Numbered from the stretch's first letter, positions 21,844 through 33,712 are shown. The stretch is 64,000 bases of DNA from Eurosta solidaginis (GCF_040869045.1 NC_090324.1:56201346-56265345); one strand, 5' to 3'. The notes: generated from the sequence alone by a model not told the origin. Numbers and translations are program-made.

Positions 21844-22215
21844 CCCTGCAGTCAAAAGCCAAATTAGACAGCACACATTCTAGTTTATTGACTAGAATTT
21901 TGTGGCATTATTCATACTAGTTAGTGTATGAGTAGTTATCTGACTAGAATTTCGTGGCGTTCATCATACTAGTCAGCTTTATAATAATTTATTGACTATA
22001 ACTTTGTGGCGTTATTCATACTAGTCAGCTTTATAATAGTTCATTGACTAGAATTTTGTGGCATTATTCATACTAGTTAGTGAATGGGTAGTTAACTGAC
22101 TAGAATTTCGTGGCATTCATCATACTAGTCAGCTTTATAATAGTACATTGACTATAACTTTGTGGTGTTATTCATACCAGTTAGTATTTGAATAATTTAT
22201 TCGACTAGAATTTCG
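21844..22215. repeat. CTAGT-type subterminal repeats, left block of copy 2
   Basis: Six to seven units of GACTAGAATTT(C)GTGGC and CATACTAGT(C/T)AG. Aligned to 17079-17345, with two more units here. Confidence 0.82.
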
Positions 22216-22915
22216 TCTGTGGGACTCAAGGGAATGTGCGGGCGCCAGTCTGCAATGCATACAATTCTAGATATCATCCAAATCAACGGACACATAAACA
22301 CAAGCATGACGAGTCGCACCTCTCCGTTACCTGAACAGAGGTAAAATAAGTCATTGAATAGGCCAAGCCTTCCATATCAATAGTCCAAGACGGAAACCCT
22401 ATGCCGATGTCAAAACACATTGGCCATGAGGGTATCAGTAGCTTAACACATGTTTTCTACTTACCGTTAAAAGCCTTTGCCATTCCAAAACAACGGAGAA
22501 TGGCAAGCATAAACCCACTACCAAAGACTGGGAACACAACCAGTATCTACCGATTACCGTTTACCTTTATTCAGTAACAAAAACTTTTAAAGCCGTTATG
22601 ATTCCCTCATTTAAACGAAATTCTTCGTTGTGAACGCCATTAACACTCATCATAGGACGGTGCTAGTGTAATTTGGCCTGTTTTGACACAGTCAACCACG
22701 ACTGATTCGTTCAAAAGCTTTTGATACGGTCAACCAGAAATAAATAAGGGGTTCCACAGGGTGGTATCCTATCCTATTCCTACCTTCACCACCAGAAGGA
22801 GTCATTATCATTTCCTACGTCGATGACTGCAAAATAATGGCTACAGGCCCAGGCCCACAGATCGATGAGCTGTGCAACAAAATAAACGGGTACATCTTAC
22901 TACTTAGGAACTTGC
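22216..22915 (+). pseudogene. Very old LINE scrap (PHD-finger LINE family)
   Basis: Contains pieces in the order seen in the LINE at 32269-35741: a piece like 33810 (GCGGGCGCCAGTCTGC), AAAAGCTTTTGATACGGTCAACCA (22709, matching 34368), and TTCCTACGTCGATGAC followed by ATAATGGCTACAGGCCCAGG (22815, matching the YADD region at 34612). Segments between are missing and no frame is open. It is far more diverged than copies A-C. Confidence 0.65.
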
Positions 22916-23150
22916 TGCAAAATTCGGTGAAGAAAAGCTTGAAAAAGTGCTCAGCAGTGCAGTCGTAATGGACTGCAATGTTGACGGGACGCATGGGAAG
23001 AAGGGCCTTAAAGACCACTCAAAGTTATATTCAGTTTTCTTGGGTAACATCCGTAAAAAGTATTAAATTTACAAAATATTGATATTTTATTATTTCGCAG
23101 AATCTATTATAAGCCTGACTTCCAATGATGGACCGGAAGAACTACTTAGA
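22905..23150 (+). pseudogene. Accessory-gene scrap (DUF4806/BEN-like) with conserved intron
   Basis: Exon-like text …VDGTHGKKGLKDHSKLYSVF ends at 23043, then a 57-bp intron GTAACA…TTTCGCAG (23044-23100), then ESIISLTSNDGPEELLRKAM. The gene at 41971-42434 has the same text (LDGSHGKKRLKDHSNFYSVL), with a 64-bp intron at the same codon and phase. Homology at the protein level plus intron conservation shows this was a real spliced gene. The residue pattern (hydrophobic-x-G-x-GKK) resembles DUF4806 or BEN domains; family assignment is tentative. Confidence 0.6.
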
Positions 23151-23401
23151 AAAGCAATGCAGTTGCACAAGGAGCGGGTTTTTCAAAAAAAAAAAAGGCG
23201 GCATGGCGAAGGCAGTAAAAACATTGCCAGAAGTCCAGAGTAAACAGTTTTTCACTACATCTTTTTCAGTTTTAGTTGGGAATGTTGCAATTGAAGTTCA
23301 GAAAATTAAAAATGAGTTCAGAGTGTTCAATTGGCGTTCAGAAAATTACAACTTAAGTTCGAAATTTGCAATTAAAATTCAGAAAATTACAATTAATTAC
23401 G

Positions 23402-24111
23402 TGTTTGAGCGACTGTCGTAGTCGCCAACAGCGAACCCTTCTATTTAATAGAAATTAGGCTTAAGAAAACCTATGAATTTAAATGAATTTACCTGAATTT
23501 TATATTGAATTTATTTACATATGTGCCTTTTACGTATAAGTACGCATCTTGAATTATCTGCATGTACAAATACGTATATCCTATTACGTACATATTCCTT
23601 ATTAAATTTAAGTATTTGAGATGTTTGTATTGTACGCTAACACGCCAGCGTATTTCACCTCTCTGGCAACCCCAACAATGGGTTGACAGATGTGACTATG
23701 TACATACATACATACATTTATTACTGTTTTGACATTTCATTTTACTTATTCTAATTTTGACCATCTCGGTGTGACACAAAAAGAATTGTACAAACCCCCT
23801 TTTATTAAAACGAAATAATTTTAAATTTTATAAAGTGCCCTTTTTATTCATGTTGAGACGCGTTCGGTTACCAGCTTCCCTTTTTACATAATCTCAGTGC
23901 ACAAAGAGAACCTCCAATAAACCAGAGTGAAACTTATATTCCCGGCGTTAGCAGCAGGGACATATTGCCATCAATTCGTCACCGTTATCGTACTCAACCA
24001 TGCCAACACACCCCCATCGTTGGCATCGCTGTGTCCAGCCATCGCCGTATCCACAGCAGCCCGCACGTACAGATACAAGAAGGTAAATTTGTATTGCCAG
24101 CCCCCTAAACA
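23402..24111 (+). repeat. 5' LTR of the BEL/Pao element
   Basis: Begins TGTTTGAGCGAC and ends CCCCTAAACA (TG…CA). Homologous to 31120-31824, except for a ~10-base segment near the 3' end present only here (CCAGCCCCCT region). Preceded by the TACG duplication at 23398-23401. Confidence 0.9.
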
Positions 24112-24135
24112 GTGGTCCTTCGACGGCACTAGGGA
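24112..24135 (+). other. Candidate primer-binding site of the BEL element
   Basis: The sequence immediately after the LTR reads GTGGTCCTTCGACGGCAC. Position fits a tRNA primer-binding site; the priming tRNA was not determined. Confidence 0.55.
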
Positions 24136-24330
24136 AACCAGCGCAGGAAAAACATAAGTACACATTTGGTAAATCGTGAGTATTAAATGCGATTTGAATA
24201 CACCCCCATACGAAGAAATATATATAGAGCGGAAAAATTAGACTCTCGAGGATTGGTGATTCCCGCCAATAATCCTCATTTCCCACCAAATTTTCTCAAT
24301 TTCCCGCCAAAACTTGCATATAGCATTTCG

Positions 24331-24407
<77 letters not shown>

Positions 24408-25538
24408 CAATAACCCCATATTTCAAAACCCAATATTTCAAAACTCAATACGGTATATGTGCAAAGCATAAGAAGAAAAACTCGATTAGAGCTACAGAGG
24501 GCACGATTGATAAAACTACCCCTCAAATTTTATTGCGACAAATCTCAACATATTTTAAAATTTTCTCAAGTTGAACTGAAATATCTCTTGTCCTCAATTA
24601 AATATATAATAAGAAAAACTAAGCTAGATACAGTGGGCACGCATATCGATTTTACCTCTCAAATATTTTTTTCGGCATTACATGTGTATACCGCTCTAAA
24701 AATATTTAATCTCTTTTAAATCGATACAGTGTCTTCCCTTGCTGATTATCATAGCACAGTTTTCTTATTTATCCTCAATTGAATTAATAAAAAACGCAAG
24801 CAAATTTTCTCGGTTTCCTCATTTGCGTATACACATATATACGGATATATAAAAGAAAGAATACGACATAAGCTGTGTAATAAAATCTCGTGCACAGTGG
24901 TACAAGAGTGGTGCAGTGCGTGTAATAGCACTTCTCACATTAAATTTGCACGCTATAGATTCTCAATCCCCATTAAGAATTTCGATAAGCTACTCAGCTT
25001 TCACTAAAACCCCGTTACAGTCCAACAAATCGAAGCTAAATAAGACTCCTCTAAGTCACACCGAAAACACAAAAAAAAAAAAACACATTTTTTAGATAAT
25101 CTCATACGAATTAATTTCACGTATCAAAATTATAATAATTTACCCCCTTCGAGATACTTTTTAATACGTATATATACATATATCTCAAATAATAGATAGG
25201 TATAAGAAAAATGCTCAATAAAAATGAAAAAAAAATGAAATGAAATAATTTTTCCCACGTATATTTAAACCACCCTCATATATATATTAAATATATTAAA
25301 TATAGTGCAAACCAGCACAGTGGTCAAATTTGCTCAGTCTCACCTTCAAATAAATTTAACTTAAAAACTTTTTTTTTGGTTTTGAAAGTTATTCTCTCTT
25401 GCTATTTAACGTGAATATTTAAACGTAACTCACAGAGTTAAAAGCAAATACTCTCTATTCAAAAAAAAAAGTTTTTTCTCTCTGAAGTTAAATTTTTGTT
25501 AATTCTCATTTATAAGCGTCATAAAACAAAGCTCAAAA
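24136..25538 (+). other. 5' leader of the BEL element with TA microsatellite
   Basis: About 1.4 kb, AT-rich, no protein-like frame. It holds a long (TA)n run at 24329-24403; frames through it only encode Tyr-Ile repeats. The leader runs to the gag ATG at 25539 (context CAAAAATGAG). Confidence 0.7.
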
Positions 25539-26234
25539 ATGAGTGACGATGAAACCAAAAAAGGTGGCTCCAAAACTCAAGGAGTTAAAAGATTTAAAAT
25601 CTCGTCTGCCCCCAAAAAATTTACATCCAAAACGGACAATTTTATGGAATATTGTGCTCGGTTTAGGTCGACGTCGCTCCAAGACAACACGGAGTCCTCA
25701 CTCAAAATAAAAAACTCAAACATAGAAAAATTCTGGAATAGAGTCCAAACCGTCTTCGATAAGATTGTCGAAACCCTAGATCAGGACCTGCCCGAAGATT
25801 TTCCAACATCTGCTAATAGCATATACAGGTCCTGTCTCATAGCGTACGAAGACACAAAAGCCCAGATCGAAGACCAGTTTCAGTTGCTTAAACAAGCAAA
25901 TGCCCCCGCTCCCCCTACCGTAACAACAGGTCCATCCGACAACTACGGTATTTCGGTAAAAATTCCTCCCTGCGATACCGAAATATTTTATGGTGGTTAT
26001 GAAAAATGGCCCTCATTTCGTGACATGTTCACAGCCGTTTATATTAACCACCCGAAACTCTCCCAAGCGCAAAAATTGTATCACCTCAGATACAAAACCC
26101 AAGGAAAGGCAGCTCAAATAGTCAACCAATTTCCCTTGACTGATGACAACTTTGCCTTAGCGTGGGAAGCCCTAAAGTTCCGATACGAGAACAGACGAGT
26201 TTTCATAGATAACCAAATAAGTTCATCGACTTAA
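25539..26234 (+). pseudogene. BEL/Pao Gag, N-terminal part
   Basis: ATG at 25539. A basic, serine-rich N terminus is followed by a helical region and the DUF1759-type signature IPPCDTEIFYGGYEKW, FRDMFTAVYIN, QKLYHLRYKTQGKAA and ALKFRYENRRV. The frame is lost at about 26216 by what looks like a single missing base: the alternative frame continues directly with KFIDLKT…DIQRLQSSVNN and is open from there to 27388. Gag would thus have been continuous with the next frame. Confidence 0.88.
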
Positions 26235-27388
26235 AAACTATCACTACAGAAAACAGTGAAGATATTCAAAGGTTGCAATCGTCGGTAAATAATTGCCTTC
26301 AAATTCTCGCCACGCAACAAGTTTCCACAGATAACTGGGACCCCATACTTATTTATCTCGTGACCTCTAAACTCCCTGAAAATACAGTCACGTTATGGGA
26401 GCAGTCTCTGACTCCAAGAAGAGAACTTCTTAACTGGTCCCAAATGGGCCAGTTCCTCACAACTCGATATGAAGTCGTAGAGCGAGTCGATCAATGGCGA
26501 CCAAATAAATTTAAAGCCACCCCACAAGCTAGGCCATCATTTAAATCCCAGCAGTCGCATCCCTTTCAAAATAGATCGACCTCCCCCACCCAGTCTTATA
26601 TGACAGAGCAGCGGACAATGTACAAATGCGCTATGTGTAAAACCTCATCTCACCCCCTTATAAGTTGCTTCAAATTTAAGAAGCTGTCAACCTCTGATCG
26701 CAGAAGGTTTGTGAGAGAAAACAATATGTGTTTCAATTGTCTCTCTCAGTCACACATATTGAAAGACTGTTCCAGTACTCAAACTTGCAATCAATGTCAA
26801 GATCGGCACAACTCAGTTCTTCACGAAGACACATCTCAAGTGCCGAAGAGACAACCCTCACGATTGCAAAAGGCAGCCTCACAAGCCACGACCACGAATT
26901 CCACAGTCTCACCCGGTAATACTTCCGATCAAGCCAATGCCCTGGATGAAAGCCCTTCATGCTCGCCGAAAAGCCAAGTCCAATCGTTTTATTCCGAAAA
27001 CGATTGTGAAATAATTTTACCCACGGCTATCGTACCCGTAGAGCATAGAGGAGAAATTTTCAAACTCAGAGCGCTTGTAGATCAGGGATATGAACGAACC
27101 TTTATCTCTACCAGAGCCAAAGATAGACTCAAACTCCCATTTAAACCATCTAGATTTGAAATATCAGGGATGGGCGGCAAGTTAGTTCAGACCTCAAACA
27201 AATTGTGCTCTCTGACTTTGGTATCCCCCGATTTTAAAACCAGAATAAGTGCAGAGGCAATAGTATTACCCCGGCTAACAAAAATGCTCCCCTCGCTTAA
27301 GCTCACTAGCGAGCTTCAAGCAAAAGGGGCACACCTCAACCTCGCAGACTCGAACTGTCACTCCCACTCGCAAATAGTCTCGTCCTAG
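26220..27388 (+). pseudogene. BEL/Pao Gag C-terminus with CCHC knuckles and protease
   Basis: Contains the capsid end (LNWSQMGQFLTTRYE) and a nucleocapsid region with C-x2-C-x4-H-x4-C at 26729-26770 (CFNCLSQSHILKDC) plus flanking Cys pairs ending HNSVLHED. A Ser/Gln-rich linker and an aspartic protease (DUF1758-like) follow. The active-site Asp is at 27080-27082 in LVDQGYERTFIS; the residue after Gly is Tyr where Ser is usual. The protease frame breaks near 27350 and continues in the next frame (LVLGSDVIPQI). Confidence 0.87.
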
Positions 27389-28176
27389 GCAGTGATGTAA
27401 TACCGCAAATCATCCAAAATGACGTTGAGAAACTTTCCCCCCATCTTCTAGCGCAGAAAACCATTTTTGGATGGATGCTGAGCGGTAGAGCCCCTGTTAT
27501 GGTCAACTCTTTCTGCATGCAAGTGTCAGAAGTGACGAACGAAGACCTTAACTCTCTATTGCGAAAATTCTGGGAATTGCAGGAAGTTCCCACCAAACCC
27601 CAAATAACCCCAGAAGACGAGTTTTGCGAGAATTTCTACGCAGCCACAACCTCACGCGATGATAACGGTCGTTACATCGTAAGGCTGCCGTTTAAACCCA
27701 GCTTGCCAGAGTCAATCTCATTATCCCACTCTCGGTCTTCAGCTCTAAGCCAGTTTCTTGGAACGGAGAGAAGTTTCCACAAGAAAGTGGATTTAAAGAC
27801 TCAATATGATAGTGTTCTAGAAGAATACCTCACCCTAGATCATATGGAGCAAACCGGCTCCTATGAGAAATTTGACGGAGGCAAATGCCTCTCATTTTAT
27901 CTTGCTCATCGCGCAGTTGCCAAACCCGAGAAAAAGACATCAAAAGTGCGGGTCGTGTTTAACGCCTCAAAGAAGTCGGCATCTGGACATGCGCTCAACG
28001 ACGTTCTTTATACCGGCCCTACCCTCCAACCCGATCTGATGCTTCTGATCCTCAAGTGGCGGACATACCAGTTTGTTTTCAACGGAGACGTAGAAAAAAT
28101 TTATCGTCAAATCATAATACACGAAGACGACAGAGACTATCAGAGGATCGTATTTCGCTCATCTCCGACCCCATAA
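27355..28176 (+). pseudogene. BEL/Pao Pol: protease end and RT fingers
   Basis: Begins with the protease tail (LVLGSDVIPQII, then KTIFGWMLSGR). RT then starts with LRKFWELQEVP and DGRYIVRLPFK-type text (NGRYIVRLPF). Further RT landmarks are [34 protein letters not shown] and [12 protein letters not shown], where the Asp is the first RT catalytic residue. The usual MYRQI reads IYRQI. The frame is lost at about 28150 by an indel and continues as [13 protein letters not shown] in the overlapping frame. Confidence 0.9.
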
Positions 28177-29069
28177 AAGACTATCGTCTGAAAACAGTCA
28201 CATTTGGTGTGAACCGTGCCCCCTACCTCGCCATTCGTACTCTTCACCAACTGGCCAAAGATGTAGAAGAAACTTTACCCAAAGCCGTCTCTGTTTTGAC
28301 GACAGAAATATATGTAGATGACATTCTCTCTGGCAGCCATGTAAGTCTCTCTGCTGAAACATCTCTCTCCCAAGTCATCCAAGTGTTAGCGTCAGCAGGA
28401 TTTCCATTACCGAAAATAACGGCCCATCACCCCAGTATAATAAAAAACATCAAAGAAGAGGAATTGCTAGATACCAATCTTTTGGAATTCGAGAAAGCAA
28501 GCAACACCAAAACTCTCGCCATACAGTGGAACGGCCTGGCCGACACGTTTTCGTATACAGTGGACTCAATAACCCTCTCGTCCGCTAGTACGAAACGACA
28601 AATCCTCTCCTCGGTCGCAAAACTGTTTGACCCCGCAGGGTGGCTTACGCCGATTATGATTCAGGCCAAGATTTTACTCCAAGAGCTATGGATAGACGGA
28701 ACTGGCTGGGACGAACCAGTGAAGCCCCTCCGCTTCATTAAATGGACGCAGTTCGCAAAAAATTTACCCAACATCTCAGATATAAAGATACCTCAATTGG
28801 TTGACTATATCCCGAACCAGCAGGTTGAACTGCATGGTTTCTGCGATGCATCAGAAAAGGCATATTGCGCCACTATATATCTGCGAACAACCCACGGTGC
28901 CACCATGTCGTCTCACCTTCTGGTCGCTAAAGGCAAGGTTGCCCCTCTTCGCACTACCAGTCTTCCAAGACTAGAACTATGTGCAGCTCTACTCCTTGCC
29001 CGACTAATCGCCGTCGTACAATCCCATCTCGAGATCTCTCTTAAAAATCTTTACATGTGGTCTGACTAG
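28150..29069 (+). pseudogene. BEL/Pao Pol: RT palm, A17-type region and RNase H start
   Basis: Contains [21 protein letters not shown], the YVDD box at 28311-28322 ([11 protein letters not shown]), the peptidase A17-like segment ([27 protein letters not shown]), and the RNase H-like start [19 protein letters not shown]…[15 protein letters not shown]. The frame ends in TAG at 29067-29069 (MWSD*), where the family has Ser followed by EIVLAWL; EIVLAWL follows in frame, so this is a single nonsense change. Confidence 0.9.
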
Positions 29070-29798
29070 GAAATTGTGTTAGCATGGCTCGAAAAGCCTC
29101 CCCACGCTTGGAAAACTTTCGTATCCAATCGAACAGCTGAAATTATGGATCTCGTCGGAAGCGCCTCCTGGAAGCATGTAGGCAGTCGCGACAATCCAGC
29201 AGACATGGATCAGATCAGGGTCATGGCATATGCTTTTAGGTTCATTAATAATCTCAAGGACCGAATTCGAGGCATTAAACCCGCTTACACTCCCTCTCTG
29301 TCTCATGAAGATCTCAGCAAAACGAAAAATAAACTTGTGACGTTAACGCAAACCCGATATTTTCCTCGCGAAAGAGCATGCTTGGAAAATGCAAAACCAA
29401 TTGATAAAAGAAGTTCTCTACTAACCCTCAACCCATACCTCGATGAAAACGGGCTCCTCAGGGTTCATGGTAGATTAGTTCATTCAACGTTGACTTACAA
29501 TGAAAAACATCCCGTTATTATCCCAGAAAAATCAAGATTCGCTGTCCTCTATATACAATACCTCCATGAAATTCTTCTCTATGCCGAAATACGTCTCATG
29601 CAGCAATTCCTCAGACAGGATCTCTATATTCCACGACTGAAACCCCTCATAAAGAGATGCATACATCAGTGCAAAACTTGTACCCTCCACAAGCAGCAAA
29701 TTCGATCGCAAATCATGGCGGCCTTGCCCCGGAACGATGCACATACGCTCCGCCTTTTACCACTACCGGTGTCGACTTTGCGGAGCCTTTTCAAATAA
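29070..29798 (+). pseudogene. BEL/Pao Pol: RNase H end and integrase zinc domain, with deletion
   Basis: Continues with LAWLEKPPHAWKTFVSNR and HVGSRDNPADM. It then jumps to VMAYAFRFINNL, skipping the ~70-100 residues that normally separate them, so there is an in-frame deletion at about 29205. The integrase zinc domain follows (HPVIIP, YLHEILLYAE, IHQCKTCTLHK). The frame is lost at about 29750, the next piece of integrase being in the overlapping frame. Confidence 0.86.
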
Positions 29799-30377
29799 AA
29801 GCCTCCTTGCTAAGGGCTCACACCTTACTGAAAGGCTACGTGGCCGTCTTTTGTCTGTTTCGTGACAAAAGCTATCCACCTTGAGCTGTGCTCGGACTTA
29901 ACAACAAATGCCGTGTTGAACTCTCGTCCTATCTCACCATTATCCCAAGATCCCACCGAGTTTACCGCGCTGACCCCCGGCCACTTTCTCCGAGGTAGCC
30001 CCCTTCTCGATATCCCTGAAGTGGACCACGCGGATATATCTCTTATAAACCGATGGGACAGGGTAAAAAGCTTACATCATCAATTCAGCAAAAGGTGGAA
30101 GGAAGACTACCTAAAGGATCTCCAAAAAAGGCAGAAGTGGAAAAATCCACAACCCGAACCCAAGGTCGGTGAGTGTGTCTGCATTCATGACGACTCACTT
30201 CCCCCGACTGAATGGCGTCTTGGACGTATTGAAAAAATACATGCAGGACCTGACGACCATATACGTGTTGTTGACGTTCGTACTCAAACCGGCACTCTCA
30301 CAAGACCACTTGTCAAGCTCTGTTTCCTCAATCAGATTGAAAGCCCACCCTCTTGGGCAACCCCGGAGAATTCGTAG
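29740..30377 (+). pseudogene. BEL/Pao integrase core, catalytic residues 2 and 3 deleted
   Basis: PPFTTTGVDFAEPFQI carries the first catalytic Asp. After a frameshift near 29875, TKAIHLELCSDLTTNAVL passes straight into NSRPISPLSQDP. About 130 family residues, including the second Asp (SDNGTNF region) and the Glu, are gone, so this integrase cannot work. The C-terminal part (LTPGHFLRGSPL, SLINRWDRVKSLHHQFSKRW, WRLGRIEKIHAGPDDHIRVV) is intact and ends at 30377. Confidence 0.9.
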
Positions 30378-30518
30378 CTACTCTCAAACCACCTCTGTCC
30401 ACTCTTACCACATCACCGTCACTAATAGTCGTATTTCGCAACATAATGCCAACCGAAACTCCCTGCCTTAACATTTCTCTCACCTAAAAGGCATTTACAA
30501 CTATACTTTCAGATTGTA

Positions 30519-31116
30519 ATGAATCGCGATCAGCAACGTGCACCCCGAAACTCCTTCCGGTCAGCAGTGGTCGCGCGCAGCCCGCCGCTGCAAATCGACT
30601 ACCGACGATTCTGCGTATGTATGCAAACCCACGCTCTTCGCAATTGCAGAGTCTTCAAGAAACTGAAGCCGCCACAACGATGGATTCTCGCGAGGGCGCA
30701 TAAATCTGCTTAAATTGCTTAGCGCTATCGCACGCCACAGATGAATGCAGCTCACATGATCGCTGCCGAACTTGCGGCTTACGACATCACTATCTGCTGC
30801 ATCGACGGGATGCAACCCCGAGCATCCCACGTCATACCCAGGTACCCCGGCCTGGTCGCCAAGTAGTACCACCTCAGGTACCCTCTGCCCCCATCGTGCG
30901 ACCCCGTTCTCGCCCAGCTAGCTCTCGGTCTCGTCCAGCTACCGAAGCACAACCGCCAGCATCTACTGCCGCTCGACGCACCGTTCGGTGCACCGCTCAA
31001 GGGCTGCAAACTGCCACTTTCAGGGGAAAGGTGTCTGAACTCCTCGTATGAGATGCGCTCCGGACTCTTCAAGAGCTGCAAGAGGCTCTAGCCGCTGAAC
31101 GCGCCTAGGGCGGGGG
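30519..31116 (+). pseudogene. Extra zinc-knuckle frame between integrase and 3' LTR
   Basis: Starts ATG 30519 (MNRDQQRAPRNSF). It reads THALRNCRVFKKLKP then, one frame over, ICLNCLALSHATDECSSHDRC with a classic C-x2-C-x4-H-x4-C knuckle at 30707-30748, then CRTCGLRHHYLLHRR, a Pro/Arg/Ser-rich tail, and a helical end (LRTLQELQEALAAE). The layout copies the Gag nucleocapsid of BEL elements but lies downstream of integrase. A frameshift near 30703 and a stop near 31050 break it here. Function unknown; RNA or DNA binding is only an inference from the knuckle. Confidence 0.65.
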
Positions 31117-31119
31117 CGA
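31105..31119 (+). other. Polypurine tract of the BEL element
   Basis: TAGGGCGGGGGCGA directly precedes the 3' LTR start at 31120, as expected for the plus-strand primer. Confidence 0.7.
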
Positions 31120-31824
31120 TGTTTGAGCGACAGTCGTAGTCGCCAACAGCCAACCCTTCTATTTAATAGAAATTAGGCTTAAGAAAACCTAAACATGAAT
31201 TTAAATGAATTTTCCTGAATTTTATATTGAATTTATTTACATATGTGCCTTTTACTTATAAGTACGCATCTTGAATTATCTGCATGTACAACTACGTATA
31301 TCCTATTACGTACATATTCCTTATTAAATTTAAGTATTTGAGACGTTTATATTGTACGCTAACACGCCAGCGTATTTCACCTCTCTGGCAACCCCAACAA
31401 TGGGTTGACAGATGTGACTATGTACATACATACATACATTTATTATTGTTTTGACATTTCATTTTACTTATTCTAATTTTGACCATCTCGGTGTGACACA
31501 AAAATAATTGTACAAACCCCCTTTTATTAAAACGAAATAATTTTAAATTTTATAAAGTGCCCTTTTTATTCATGTTGAGACGCGTTCGGTTACCAGCTTC
31601 CCTTTTTACATAATCTCAGTGCACAAAGAGAACATCCAATAAACCAGAGTGAAACTTATATTCCCGGCGTTAGCAGCAGGGACATATTGCCATCCATTCG
31701 CCACCGTTATCGTACTCAACCATACCAACACACCCCCATCGTTGGCATCGCTGTGTCCAGCCATCGCCGTATCCACAGCAGCCAGCACGTACAGATACAA
31801 AAACGTAAATTTGTATTGCGAACA
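31120..31824 (+). repeat. 3' LTR of the BEL/Pao element
   Basis: TGTTTGAGCGAC…GCGAACA, followed by TACG (31825-31828). Roughly 97-98% identical to the 5' LTR by eye. Confidence 0.9.
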
Positions 31825-31828
31825 TACG

Positions 31829-32255
31829 AATGATGAATTCTTGAAGCTTAATGATGAATTCTTGAAGCTTAATTTTTGAAAAGAATTTAAGTTTAGTTAG
31901 AAAATTTTGAATTATAATTTTTTAGTTTTTATATATAAGTAATTTTAATTTACATTAGTTCCTAAGTTTATATATTTTGAAGTGATATCTATACATAAAT
32001 ACTTTTATAATTTAATTAAATTAGTAAAAAATGCATTTTAACTAGTTTAGTAATTTTGAATTATACTTTTAAGTTTTTATATACGTAGTTATATGTATTT
32101 TTATTAAAATATATTCCAAAAATTTTAAAGTGATATATGTATATATAAATACTTTTTATACATATGAAATATAAAGAATAAAATGAATTTGAGCAAATTT
32201 ATCAATTTTCAAGTAATTTTTCACCCCGACTAGAATTAGTATATTAACTAGTAGG
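31829..32255. other. AT-rich body of the CCCTGCAG element
   Basis: No gene. Contains two adjacent copies of AATGATGAATTCTTGAAGCT (31828-31868). 32080-32210 matches 17630-17760 in the first CCCTGCAG element. Confidence 0.6.
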
Positions 32256-32414
32256 ATGGTGATGCAAACGCTTCCCAAGGCAGTCGGTTCTATGTACCGG
32301 AGCGACTCGGGATTTTTCCCGACCAAGGACTGTCATTTCAGTGTGACCCCATTTAATTTGTTTCATCCCTCCCAGGTCGTGCAGGTCAGGGAAACAGACT
32401 CTTAGTCCCTACCT

Positions 32415-33712
32415 CCGTTTGCACCGTCTGCCAGCACAGAATATATAGGTTCGCGACATCCGCCCAATGCAGCTCCTACCTTGGGTGGTGCCACTTTCCT
32501 AGATGTTCTGGTCTCTGCGACGGCAACCCCCGACGGGTTTCATCGCGCCATGTTGCCAGGCCGCAAACCCAAATCATCCGGGTACCCCAATGCTTGCCCA
32601 AGGACGCCCAGTCCCAGGGCCACAACAGCAATTGCGCCATGGCCTTCCACAACCCAGGGGTGGTCACCCGTCTCTTACCCCCAGAGTGGCGGCGTCTCCC
32701 CTTATGCACTTCAGAATTCTGCAGTTATACTGTAATGGACTAACTGGGAAGATTACGGAGATAGTCGATTTCATGAAGCGGCATAACATCCGCCTTTCTG
32801 CGATTCAAGAGACTAAACTCACAGTAAGATCTGCATTGCAGACCTTCTCTGCGTATAATGATCACAGGAAAGACCGCGAGAGCGGAAATGGAGGTGGCCT
32901 CGAGTTTATCATACACCACTCTGTGTAATATTATATATTTGATCCTGGCATCGACCACAGGGACAATGTCTTAGAGCGTCAAGGCCTATCTGTCCGGTCA
33001 GGCGATGCAAACCTAGAAATCATCAACATCTACATACCTCCTGCCACCTGTTGCCCCAGCGGATACCGCCCTAATATCAGGGCCTTACTCACTGGTAACA
33101 ATCGCATTATCTTAGGCGATTGCAATGCCCGTCATGATATATGGTATTCAAACTTGCGGGCGGACAGTAGGCGTGAGATGCTGGCGGATCAAATAGAAGA
33201 AACGACATTCTGCACAATAAACGGAGACGCCCCCACACGTATGGTAGGAAGCTATCACAGCTCGCCAGATATCTCAATCTGGAGCGCAGAACTCGATGGT
33301 AACATTCGCATCCGACCACCTGCCCATACTTATTTCGCTAGAGCCAACCGCCGACTTCATCGTCATTGAAAAACTCACTTTCATAAACTTCAAAAAAGGA
33401 AAGTGGGAAGAATATAAATCCCTTATAGACAACCGCTTTTCTGCCCTCCTTATCCCGACTGATGCCCGCCAAGGGGAGCGTGCATTCCGTAAGGTCATAG
33501 AATCCGCCTCGGTACGTTTCATTCCCGCCGGGAGAATTCCCGGAATCCCGCCCCATTTCCCGGCGGAGGCCGCGAACTTAGCGAGAGAACGTGACCTTAT
33601 AAGACAGCTTGATCCAGGCAACCCCCAAATAAGGGATATAAACCAACGCATCAGATTGCTTGTGGATGAACACAAGCGGGTGAAATGGGAGGAGCACCTA
33701 AGGTGTGGGTAA
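32415..33712 (+). pseudogene. LINE copy A: second PHD-type finger and AP endonuclease
   Basis: 32415-32545 encodes CTVCQHRIYRFATSAQC…WCHFPRC…, a C4HC3-like finger with one Cys changed to Tyr. The endonuclease follows: LQLYCNGLTGKITEIVDF, AIQETKL, then a TAA at 32926-32928 where copy B has CAA. Later text continues in three frames with NRIILGDCNARHDIW-type (GDC for GDF) and ASDHLPI near 33310. So at least one nonsense codon and two frameshifts. The endonuclease residues AIQE and SDH are still visible in DNA. Confidence 0.82.

Larger units (their letters stand above)
23402..31824 (+). mobile_element. BEL/Pao LTR retrotransposon with both LTRs
   Basis: Bounded by two LTRs (23402-24111 and 31120-31824) and a TACG target duplication (23398-23401, 31825-31828). 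It carries gag, protease, RT, RNase H and integrase in BEL order, plus an extra zinc-knuckle frame before the polypurine tract. By hand count the LTRs differ by about 17 substitutions and a few indels over 700 bases, so insertion is fairly recent. Frameshifts, a nonsense codon and at least two internal deletions make it non-autonomous. Confidence 0.93.

Noticed and set aside
21844..22215. Composite transposon with antibiotic-type cargo or host gene capture
   Set aside because: All contents of the insert are explained by retroelement insertions and repeat blocks; no host exon was found.
24187..24574. Open frames on both strands with long Tyr-Ile runs
   Set aside because: They merely translate the (TA)n microsatellite at 24329-24403.
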